DNA from: Mesorhizobium sp. M4B.F.Ca.ET.058.02.1.1 | GTDB taxonomy: Bacteria; Pseudomonadota; Alphaproteobacteria; Rhizobiales; Rhizobiaceae | Direction of reading: 5' to 3' | DNA length: 64,000 nucleotides | Assembly: GCF_003952505.1 (NCBI RefSeq) | Contig: NZ_CP034450.1 | Coordinates: forward strand, 1,860,001 to 1,924,000 | In this document: one piece after another, positions 8,809 through 19,300 of the stretch | How the letters are laid out: each line of letters starts with the position of its first letter | How positions within the stretch are numbered: position 1 is the stretch's first letter | Program-made: the position numbers and the translations under genes | The notes under the pieces: generated by a model | Seen by the model: only the letters and a program-made list of their open reading frames with translations | The model's database searches: none | What the model was told of the DNA's origin: nothing

Positions 8809-9345
8809 ATGCAGATCAAAATGCGGGCCGTACTGAGCCAGGCTGAGCTCGAGGAGGCCGTGCGCCTGTTCGTGCGTCAGGAGCTCCCGTCGGCCACCGA
8901 CCAGAACATCACCGTCACCTTCGAGGATGACAAGGACGGCAACCTGACCGCGGCTGTCGACATCGACAGCGCTGATGGTGGCGAAGCTCCGAGCCAGAAG
9001 CCGAAGACCACCCGCAAGAAGGCTATTCAGGGCGCCAAGGACGCCACTGTGGTTGCTGAGCAGGCTTCCGAGGAGAAGCCGGCCGAGACTACCGCCAATG
9101 TCCAGGAAGAATCGGAGAGCGCTGCTGACGCCTCCAAGGATCTGCCGTGGAAGGAAGATGCCGCCGGCACCGACCAGCCGATCGTCAAGGAAGACAAGCC
9201 GGTGACCCAGCCGAACGAGATCCCGGCCGAGACCACCAAGATCTTCCCGGATGCGGTTTCGTCGGCTGCACCGTCGGCACCGAAGCCCGACACGGCTGCC
9301 GCTGCCAAGTCGCTCTTCGCCAACCTGACGAAGCCGACCCAGTAA
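8809..9345 (+). CDS. Acidic, low-complexity phage protein of unknown function
   Basis: A 178-residue protein. The first ~60 residues form a compact domain (MRAVLSQAELEEAVRLFVRQ, then beta-rich TVTFEDDKDGNLTAAVDID). The rest is a long disordered Glu/Ala/Pro/Lys linker ending AAAAKSLFANLTKPTQ. The SLF-containing end resembles the SLFGA end of the SSB two genes upstream, which may mean a shared partner. It starts 3 bases after the resolvase stop and is followed at 3 bases by a small membrane protein, so it belongs to the replication operon. No known family is recognised. Confidence 0.8.
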   Translation: MQIKMRAVLSQAELEEAVRLFVRQELPSATDQNITVTFEDDKDGNLTAAVDIDSADGGEAPSQKPKTTRKKAIQGAKDATVVAEQASEEKPAETTANVQEESESAADASKDLPWKEDAAGTDQPIVKEDKPVTQPNEIPAETTKIFPDAVSSAAPSAPKPDTAAAAKSLFANLTKPTQ

Positions 9346-9348
9346 GCC

Positions 9349-9516
9349 ATGGCGGTCATCAAGGCGCTGCTCATTGCAGCGCTGGTCACCTTGGGATTAT
9401 TCATCATAATCGTGTGGATAATCCCATTAATGACTTTCCTGTTAATCTTCGCTGGTATAGCGGTTATCGCCTACGGGATTCTCAGGGAAGACAAAGCGAT
9501 CAGCAGGCCCCCCTAG
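9349..9516 (+). CDS. Small membrane protein, 55 aa
   Basis: MAVIKALLIAALVTLGLFII continues into a second hydrophobic stretch, giving two closely spaced membrane helices and a short charged tail (LREDKAISRPP). It starts 3 bases after the upstream stop. Its stop codon lies inside the loop of the following terminator hairpin, an economical arrangement. Function unknown. Confidence 0.65.
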   Translation: MAVIKALLIAALVTLGLFIIIVWIIPLMTFLLIFAGIAVIAYGILREDKAISRPP

Positions 9517-9528
9517 AGGGGGCCTTTT
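9505..9528 (+). terminator. Terminator overlapping a stop codon
   Basis: Perfect 8-bp stem (9505-9512 with 9518-9525), short loop and TTTT. Ends the replication operon message. Confidence 0.85.
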
Positions 9529-9543
9529 CATTCGGGGAAACCA

Positions 9544-9828
9544 ATGAACCTGTATCACTGGGCGGCCGCCAGCTGCCTCAAGGAGTATTCGGCCGGCGAC
9601 ATCATCGTCATGGCCGAGACGATCGAGGATGCTCGACAGAAGGCCTACAGACACGCCGATATCTGGATCAGAGATCAGCGGGCCTGGTGGTTCAACTTTG
9701 ACGGCTCAATCGACCGCGAGATGTGGCAGGACAGCTATGACGGCTTTTATCGCCTGCTCAAGGAAGATCTGGCCCAGGAACCAGACTTGATAACCCCTGG
9801 TGTCGTCTTCATTCGGGGGTCCGAGTGA
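9544..9828 (+). CDS. Hypothetical protein, 94 aa
   Basis: Soluble protein starting MNLYHWAAASCLKEYSAGDI, with many aromatic residues (AWWFNFDGSIDREMWQDSYDGFYRLL). No family recognised. The next gene starts within its last codons (GTGA overlap at 9825), so the two are translationally coupled. Confidence 0.7.
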   Translation: MNLYHWAAASCLKEYSAGDIIVMAETIEDARQKAYRHADIWIRDQRAWWFNFDGSIDREMWQDSYDGFYRLLKEDLAQEPDLITPGVVFIRGSE

Positions 9829-10076
9829 GCGGAAACAGCTGCCGGCTCGGCGCCATGAAGGATGCCAAGATCGGTGTCGCAGCCATCTGCCAAGAGAAGG
9901 CCTACGTCGTCTTCAACAATGGCGTCCAGTTGCCGATCACCCGCTGGCTCAATGCCGACAAGCAAACCTGTCACATCGGCGAGGAGCCTCGCCATTACGA
10001 ATTCGGAGATGAAGAACACGGCTATGGCACAGGCAGTTACGACGCCTATGACATGCCGTCCTGGGAGCACCACTGA
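9825..10076 (+). CDS. Hypothetical protein, 83 aa, GTG start
   Basis: Starts at GTG 9825 overlapping the upstream stop by four bases. The centre reads AAICQEKAYVVFNNGVQLPI, a beta-rich fold, and the C-terminus is rich in Glu, Gly and Tyr. An internal ATG at 9855 could be used instead. Stop and next start overlap (TGATG). Function unknown. Confidence 0.65.
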   Translation: MSGNSCRLGAMKDAKIGVAAICQEKAYVVFNNGVQLPITRWLNADKQTCHIGEEPRHYEFGDEEHGYGTGSYDAYDMPSWEHH

Positions 10077-10381
10077 TGCAAGTTCCACTGCCTTGGTCGC
10101 CGGCTGACCGCTATATCGTCCTATCGCCCAGCCAGAGGATCGCCCGGGATATTCTCTGGGTCGACCATCAGATCAATCCCAGGCTACCGATCCTGAGATT
10201 CTTCGGTCGGGTCGATTCGCTCCGCGGCTATCGCAACATGCCGGTCCTGACCCTGGATCCTCATCTCGAGTTCCGCCAGAGAGACCGTGACGAGCTCAAC
10301 ATCCTGTTCGCCTATAGCAACATCCGGAGCTGGAAGTCCGAAGACTTCCAGCATCTCAAGGATCTCAGTGGATCAAATTGA
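10076..10381 (+). CDS. Hypothetical protein, 101 aa
   Basis: Basic protein with PWSPADRYIVLSPSQRIARD and FRQRDRDELNILFAYSN; no family recognised. It is the last plus-strand gene of this block and runs tail-to-tail into the virion RNA polymerase gene, overlapping its 3' end by 17 bp, with no bidirectional terminator in between. Confidence 0.65.
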   Translation: MQVPLPWSPADRYIVLSPSQRIARDILWVDHQINPRLPILRFFGRVDSLRGYRNMPVLTLDPHLEFRQRDRDELNILFAYSNIRSWKSEDFQHLKDLSGSN

Positions 10382-13300
10382 TCCAGGGGTTGAGCCGGAA
10401 GGCATGCAATCCCATGCTCGGGCCGATCGAGTAGCCCAGCTTGCCGTCATTGAACAGCGCCAGCGCATTGTCGGCCACCGGTGAACCGATGTCCCCGATC
10501 AGCGGGAAGTTGGGCACGGCGGTCATCAGCAGCGAACGCAACGGGTTGTGGCGCAACATGTAGGCAGCTTCCTTCATGATGCGGAGCTTGTAGTTGTAGA
10601 ACCACAAGAGACCCATGCTCTCGAGATACTGACGGCCGCGGCCGGCGAGCTTGTTGTAGTTGACGAACGCCTCGTTGACCTGGGCGATCGCCTCATGCTT
10701 GCCGACCTTCTTGCGGCCGCTCAGGTGGTCATAGAGGATCGCCTTGCCGACGAAGTCGCCATACTGCACCGCACGAGCCAGGCCCTGGAACAGCGCCGTG
10801 TCGCGCGTGACCAGCGCATAGCGGGCCGGGGTCTTGAGACCATCGGGCAGCGAGTTGACCTTGCGCTCGACATAGCTCTGCCATTTGCCGTCGGCGATCG
10901 CCAGATCCTCGGCCGTGACCTGGCCATTCGAGATGGCCGAGAACTCGCCTGCCTCGATCAGCGGCCAGATCGACATGCGCTTGTAGCTGTCCTGCAGCGA
11001 GCGGATCTCGGTCTCGAGCTTGCGGATGGCAACCAGGTCATTCTTGCCCTTGGCCGCCCTGAGCTCTGCCTCGGCCGAGATCTCGCGGCCGCGGCGCTTG
11101 ATGTAGGCATTGATCTCGGCGGTCTTGGCCGGAACACCCTTCAGCACCTCACGAAGCGGGACACCGCGGTTGAGCAGCTGGAACATGTTCGAGACCATGT
11201 TGGCCGCCGGCACGATCACCGACTTGACCACGATCAGGGTCTTGGCATTGGCCACCACCGACTGGATGTTCTTTTCCGAACCAACCAGGATCGAATAGGC
11301 GTTGTTGCCAAGGATGCCGGCAGCGAGCTTCTCGAACTCGGTGGCGACAGTCGGCTTCCACCGGGTCTTGCCGGTGAACAGATCTCCGACCGAAGCCTGG
11401 CGGGCGCCGAAGGTATCGAGCAGCATATCACGACGGACCCAGAACTGGTCCGGCCCGAACACCTGCTTGATGTAGTCGCGGCTCTGCTTCGGGATCAGGC
11501 GTTCAGCCTCGATCAGGATGCGATCGTCGGTCCTTGGATCGAGTCTGGCGATGTTGACGAACTCGTTCCTGCGGCCTTCACGCTGGCCTTTCTGCCAGAG
11601 CTGATGCAGCGTGTCGACGAGCTCCTCATTGACCTGCTTTGCCAACAGCTCCTCGACCTGGCGACCACGCCAGACACCGATCATCTGCGCCAGATCCGTC
11701 GAACGGTTGAGGCTGATCAGCTTGCTGGGATCGGCCGCACGCTCGAAAGCCACGATCCGGCCGGCATTGTCGTAGACCGGCAGGAGATTTTCCCTGGTAG
11801 CCGTCTGGTTCGCCAGCTGGCGTTCGACCAGGCGCACCATCTGAGCGTCGTCGATGCGACCGGCCATGACCTCGCCGACCGTATAGCCGGTCTCGGGATC
11901 GACGCCCGAAGCTGTCTGATGGACGGTCTGCAGCACACCCTGACTGAACGGAGCCCGACCGGAGACCGGTGCGAAATAATAAGACCGGTTGCCGAGCACA
12001 CGATCGGCAGAGGAACCAGTGTAGGCTGACAGGCGCTTGTAGCCGCGGCCTACCAGGTGAGCATGCTCGCTGTCGGAAGCGATGAGCAAGGATCCGCCGC
12101 TCTGGTTCTCCGAAGGGATATGTCCCTTGTAGTGATTGAACAACGCTGCCGTGGTTGAGCGTGCCTTGGCGAGCTCATCCGTGCGCTGGCCGACCAGGTA
12201 GTTGTTGACGAACTCGACACCATCCTTCTGGTTCCGGATCAGATCAGCGACCATGTCCCTGGATTGCTGGTCCGTCTGCTCGATGGCATAAAGCGTGACC
12301 AGGCGGTCGAGGTCATCGACCATCGACTGAGCCGGCGTCAGGTTCCTGACACCCGCAACCGAGAAGGCAGCAATCGCATGAGCATTCCGAAGGAGCTGTG
12401 GGCCGTGTTCCCCGGTCACCATGAAGTGAGCGAGCTGCTTTGCTTTCACCAGGAACCGTTGATCGTAAGTCTGTTCAAGGGCCTGAATTTCGGCATTCCG
12501 GCGGGCTTCACTGCTTACGAGCTCAAGGCCACCCACGATCCCGTGGCGCCCATGGAGTGCCGCGAGATCCGTCTTTCCAAGCACCTTATAGAGTGCGGTC
12601 CACTGGGCAGCTGACACCGGCCGGGTGAAGGCACTGGCCAGCTTCTCCGGGAGCAGGTCACGGAACTGCTGACGGGTCTGCTGCACCTCGGCCCGGACCT
12701 TCGAGATCATGTCGAAGACCGGCGCATTCTCACGGGTGCGGCCGACGACATCGGCAACCAGTTCCTTGATCGGGTTCAGACCCTCCCGGCGGTTGAGCCA
12801 GGAGACGACACCGAGAGCTGCCTCTTCGGCCCGAGCCTCGTTGATCATGGTGGCCGCGGCATTGACCAGGCGGGCGCCGGCGCGAACGACAGGGCTGCTG
12901 CTGGTCTGCACGACCTGGCGGCTCTTCAGCACGGCCTTCTCGCTCAGGTTCTGCGCCGCATCGGCGACGTAGTTGTTGAGCTTGTCGAGACCGTTCTCGG
13001 TGGTGCGCTCGATGAAGGTCCGCTGGTCGCCGACGTTCTCGATCATCGCCATCATCAGGCTGTCGAGAGCATCGCGGACATTGGTGTCGTTACGCTTCTC
13101 GCCCGACAGAACCAGGGAGAGCCGATCCATGCCGGCGTTGCCCAGGTTGTCGATCGCCGCGTCCAGCGTCTTGGCATTGTCCTTGATCGTCTCCGGCTTC
13201 TTCATGCCGGCGAGGATCTTGCGGAACCTGTCACTGGTCATGGCGAGCGAGATGAACGAGCTCATCAGCGAGGACCGGCCATGCTTGTCGGTCTCGTTGA

Positions 13301-16300
13301 TGTAGAGGCCGTTCAGCGCATCGAACATCTGCTGCGCATGGTAGGCGTCAGCCTGGTCGTTCGGATCGTTGTTCTCGCGGAAGTCCGTGACCTTCAGCGA
13401 CTTGATGACGTCGGCGTAGATATCCTCCATCCGCGAAAGCGAATTCGGGTTCAGCTGCACCTCGGTCGCCAGGGTCGCCTGGATCATGGTGAAGGTGGTC
13501 CACGCCTGCATGTTCCCGAGATCCGGGAAGTAGGCAGCAAACGACGTGGCGATGTCGGCGGCCGACTGCTTGGCATCATCGAGCTCACGAGCACGAACCA
13601 GGCGCTGGTGATGACCGGTCAGATCCTGGCCGCCCTCGTTCATCCAGGCAACCACCTTCTGGCTCAGCCGCTGGCGGATGGCCTTCAGCCGATCGCTGGT
13701 GCCGAAGTAGCGGGACTGGTACAGCGCCGTCGTGGCGAAGTCCTGCTTGAGCAGCTCCACCTGGCTCGGCGTAGCCATCAGGATCCTGGTGTTGAAGCGC
13801 AGGTTCGACAGGATCGAGTCACCAACGCGAGGACCTTTGTTCTCGCCACCCCAGATCAGCGCCTTGAGCGCACGAAGCGCATCGCCGACGATCCGGAACA
13901 GCGGGTTCTTGACCTTGGTCTTCTGAGCCAGCGTGGCCAGGTTCTCATTGCCCAGCACCCAGGCCATGAACTCGTTCAGCGCCTGAGCGTCACGACCTGC
14001 ACGCTGATGCTGCAGGATCGCATTCTCGGCCGCACGGCGGGCGCCATAGCCGGCTGCATTTTCGTTGCCATAGTCGAGAGCGAGCCACTCATCCATCAGA
14101 CCCTCGATGCGGGTGATCGCATCACGCTCTTCCTTGGAGAGCAGCGTCGGGTCGGCATAGAAAGCGTTCACCTTGTCGAAGGTGGCGGCGTGGATCAGCT
14201 CGTGGACGATGGTCTCGGCCGACTGGTTCGGGATGAGGATTATCTTGGAAATCGGATCGTATTTTCCAAAGAAATCCTGATCGCTCGGGGTAGCCCGATC
14301 AGCGTTGTAAACACCTTCCCAGGCGCGCAGCTGGGCACTGTTGCCCAGCACCAGACGATGTTCGGACTTCTCCAACAGCTTCACGGCCTGGCGCATCATC
14401 TCGCGCTGGACCGGGGTCAGCTTGTTGTAGAGCGACTTGAACAGGCCGGTCAGATCCGAGCCAGTGAGCACACGGGCACCGGTCTCATCTGCAGCACCGA
14501 CTTCTGCGGCCGCGGTCAGAATGGTCTCATCCCCCTGCTCGATGGCGGTCTTGCCGGCTTCCTTCAGCCGGGACTCGGCGAGCAACTCTTGGTAGCGGGC
14601 ATTCATCGCTTCCGCAATGGTCGCAAGATCGGCTTCCGGATCCAGCTCGACCGAACCTTCGTTGACGAACGGGCTCTCGGAGCTGGCCATCTGGTCGACC
14701 GAAAGCGGGAACTCGGCATACACTTGCCGGCGGATATCGGTCTGCTCGGCCACCTGGTTCAGCTGAGCCAGGACCTGCTGCATGTATTCCTTCGCCTCGT
14801 CCGGCGTGAGCAACTCTTCCGGCTTAAGTTCGAACTTGCCGGCCTTGGCTTGCGAAATCTCCTTCAGAGCTTGGTTCTGCGGATCGTTCAACGCACCGCC
14901 GGGGAACAGAGCTTCCACCGGGCTGTTGCGCAGGAACTCGGCAAAGCTGTCAGCGACCGAACGCACCGGATTGGTGTTACTCGTCCAGGTCTTGAACACA
15001 GCCTCGTTGACGCCGCGGGAATAATCCTCGATGGCGTCGGCCGGCATGTTGAGACCGTCGAAGACGTGCAGCACACGGTTCGCTGCCTCCTGGTTCTGAG
15101 CCAGGAAGTTGAGCATCATCTGACCATCGCCCGAGCCAACGGTGAGCGTGGGGATCGAGCTGACGCCTGCCAAGGTCGGGCCATAGACATAGGCCGGTGA
15201 AGACAAATCGCCCGTCAGCGAGCGAGCAAAGCTCTCCGGCATCGGGATCTCATATTCCTTGCCGTCGATCGTGATCTTGGAATGGATTACTTTCTCGCTA
15301 CCGTCCGGCTGGATTTCAGTCCGGGTCAGAAGATCCGACTTTTCACCACCCGACAGGAAATAACCTTGGGTCTTGGTATCGATTATCGGAGAATATACCT
15401 GCAGATTTTTCAGAATATCATCCAGATCTTTCTGCGACAGGAATTCCCCCTTGTTGTAGTCGTACTTCGCCGGGTCGCCCTTCATCAGGGCGATGCGGGC
15501 AGCAATCTCCTGGATGAACATGCCCTTGAGGATGATCGACTGCAGCTGGGTAGCCTGCTGGATCGCACCGGTGGTCGTGTCGACGTGCTGGGTCACCTTC
15601 TCCTGGATCGCATCCCGCATCGGGTCGACCAGGAACATCTTGATGTTGTTACGCAGAGCCTTCAGCTGCTTGCGATCGAGCACGAAATCATGCGGATTGA
15701 CGACGAGCTCAGCCGACTTGCCGGAAACGAAATAGCCTTTCTTCGGATCCTTACGGACCTGCCTGGAGACCAACTCCTGCAGGTCATCGAGGATGACGGG
15801 CAGATCGTTGGCCTGCTTGCCGGGGATCGCTTCGGACAGCTTCTCATAGACGGCGCCGATCAGCTCATCAGCGATCTTGCCGGCAATGCCGTTGGCTCCG
15901 GAACCATAGATGGTGATGGTCAGCGGGTTCTTGGTGAGACCGCGCTTGATGGTGAGCGAGTCACCGTCGACCGTCACGTTGGCATCGAGCGCTCCCAGGA
16001 GTCGCTTGAATTGCTGGAACAGCGCATACGCTTCCGGCGCATCGGCAGCCAGGGTCTCGTTGAGATCGGCCATATTCCGTTCGGTCTTGGTCGAGCTGTC
16101 CTCATAGAGGTCAATCTTGTGGAAGACGCCATCCTCGGACTCGCTATTCAGCGTCTTGCCGAGACGGCCGAAGAACACACCACCCTTGGAGATCTGCTTC
16201 AGCCATTGCGGCGTGATCGAGCCAGTGGCCCACAGCATCAACGCATTGATCGGACCGTTGGTCTTGCCGTCAGCTTCTAGATAGTTGGCCGTTTCGAATG

Positions 16301-19300
16301 CCGACAAATCCTGGCCCTGATCCCCGGCGTTCTCGTAACGAGCCAGGGTGAGTAGGGAATGGATTCCATGCGGCTTGAGCTTTGCCGCCTGCAGCAGCTC
16401 GAGCGTGCTGGCCGGAATAGGACCCTTCTTGTCGAGCCAGATCTTGAGCTCTTGAACCAGGGGACGAAGTTCACCGCCCTCGGTCATGGCCGTCTTGATG
16501 ACAGCCTTGACGACGTCAGCCCGGATTGCCTTCTCAGGCTTGACCCCGGTCTGGTCAGCAATACCCTGGCCGATCGTCATCAGGAACTTGCCGAAATCCG
16601 ATTCAGAAGGATCCCGTAGATCCAGCTTGGTTCCGGTCGGCATGAAGACCTCACGGGCGAGCTTGTCGGCCTGCGGGTTGGAAAGACCAGCCATTTGCAG
16701 GCGGCCCAGCTTGTTGACGTGGTGCTTGTAGTAGGTCGGCGCATTCTCGCCGTGCCGTTTCACCGCGGCCATCTGCTTGGCGACGTTGTTGAACGAGTTC
16801 ACCAGCTGGCGCTGCAGACCCTTGACCGATTCCCAGTGGGCCTTGTTGAGGCCCATCTCGGTATGCTTGCGGTCGAGATCGCCCTTCTTGTAGGGGCGCT
16901 CGCTGAGCAGCGAGACGAAGGCTTCCTCGCCCAGGGCCTGGACGAAGTCAAACACATCATGGTTCGGGAAGTAGGGGGTCTTCTGGACATTGGCCAGCGC
17001 CTGCTTCTGCTGGTCCGTGGTCTTGACCGTCGGATTGCGCAGCTGGGTGCCGTCGACTTCCGTCACCGGTTCGCCGATCGAGTAGCTTTCGATCTCCTTG
17101 GTCTTGAAGGCCAGGTCGGCAAGCAGCTCGTGGGCGCCATCCAGGCTCTTGATCAGCGCCTTGACGTCACTGGTTCGGACATCGAACCAGACGCGGCCGA
17201 ACTCCTTGTTGGAGACGGCCGGGAATTTTTCCATTCCCAACTTGATCAGGCCAGCAGCCTCGAGCCCGTGCAAGAGTTCGGCCGCAACACCTTCCGGGAT
17301 ACCGCGGGTGAAATCTTCTTTGACTTCACGATTGGCTTCGACGCCCCAGAATTTGCGGACATGCTCAGCCAGGGTACGCTTCGCAATGTCGACAGAGGTG
17401 CCGCGGTTGAAAGCGGTCACCATGTCATCGCTGACATCCTGTTCATCGATGCCCATAAAGCGGGCGACATCGCCCCTCTGAAGCTCTACCGATCGGTCAG
17501 CCAGGTTGAGCGCCCAGTCAAGAGCAGCGATAACTGCCGTCTGCATCAACTGGGGGTCATAATCCTCCATGTTCTTTTCGAGCAGGTTGAGGACCCGGGT
17601 CTCTTTCCAGCGCGTGACTTCAGTGCCAGCCTCCATTTTGGCCTTCAGGCCGTCTTCCGCCATCTTGGCATCGAGGCGGTCGTACATGTGGCTGAGCGCC
17701 TTATTGCCCAGAACCAGGAGACGCTGGAAACCCTTGAGATCATCGGCCGTGATCTTGCTCACGTCGAGACCTTCCGCGAAACCGGACACAGCACGAAGGC
17801 TGCCCAGCATACGGTAGAATGCCCGGAGCGGTGCTTCAGTCAGGTCGAGCATCCGGGAGTTGATCGTCTTCGGCAGCCGGAACGCTTCATGGAACCGGTT
17901 GCGGCCTTTCGGCTGAACCAGGTTGGGGAATGCCTCGGCCATCGTCAGAGCCGGGCCGGTGTCTTCCGTGGCTTCGACAAGATCCAGGACCCGGCGATCG
18001 GCAATCTGTTGTGCCGTCGGGGCTTCGGCCGGAAAAGCGTCAGCGCTTTCTTCGGGTTGGGTCTGCTGAGGAACCGTCTCGGCAACGGGTTCCGCGTCCA
18101 CCTCGACAGGAGCCTCTACAGGCTCAACCTTCACAGTTTCTGCGACCGGCTCCTCGACAACAGGAGCAGGCTCGCTCACTTCCTGAGTTGACGACTTCTC
18201 AGTCTCACCGGTAGATTCCGTCTTGCTGACCTCTTCCGCAGGGGTTTCTTGGCGGACATCCCTGGCGGGCTGAGCAGGCGGAAGGGGAAGCTCCACCTTC
18301 GCATTGTTGGTCTCTGACGTGGTAGCCGGAGATTTGACAGGTGCAGGTGTCGAGCTTCCCCTGTTTTCATCCAAATTCAGAGCCGGGATCTCGAGCTCGG
18401 GGATGCCGAACTCCGGATATTGCTTGGCGATGTCGTTGGCCAGCTGGCTCGTTGCCAGTGCCTCGGCATGGACCTTGCGGGCGAAACGCTCGGAGCCGGC
18501 ATTGCCGACACGCACACCAACCTTGTGGTAGCCATCGGCCGGCAGGAACTTGTCATCTGGACCCAGTGCCGAATAGGCCACGTTCTGCCCGTCGCCATTG
18601 GCGATCGAGGTGTTGAGCGCCACGACCTTGTTGCGCATCGAGCGAGCGAACAGCGCCAGCCGCTGAGCCTTGCGGCGAGCAGTCTGGACATCACCCTGGG
18701 CGATGGCCTGGTTGATGCCGGCGACATGATCCCGGAGCGAGGTCTGGTGACCCTTGACGCCGCCATCGGTCTCGATCTGGCGGCCGACGAAGTTCATCCG
18801 CTCGTCATGCGCCTCGGTGAGCTTGAGCTCGTCCTGGAGATCCTGCGCCTGGTTCTCGACCGGGCCAGCCTCGGGAAGCCGGTTGCGAGCCTCATAGAGC
18901 CGTGCCGAGTTGAGCAGCGAGGTTGCGCTGCGGATCACGCGCTTCTGCTCCGGGGTGAGCTGGATGGTGCCCTCATCCGCCTGGAACAGGACCTGCTCGG
19001 CGACATTCGGGTTGACCGCCTGCGGAGCGACCTGAGCCACGTTGACCAGGTTGGAGACGATCTGGTGGCCCTGCTCGGAATTCATGTCGACCTGGGAGAG
19101 ATCCTGGTCGGGCATCTGCATCTTTTCGCTGGCCCACTCGATGGCCTGCTTGACCTGCGGAACCTGAGCGATCTCCTGCAGGATACCGGCGTAGCTCTGG
19201 AAGCGCTGGAAGTCCTCGCTGTCATGCGAGACCTTGTCCATGAACTCGGGGAAATCCTCGAGGAACAGCTTCTTGTTGTCCTGGACGGCCTTCAGCACGA

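Noticed and set aside
13281..15200. Another 639-codon plus-strand frame
   Set aside because: Same reason: antisense to conserved polymerase motifs, Arg/Leu/Gly-rich composition.
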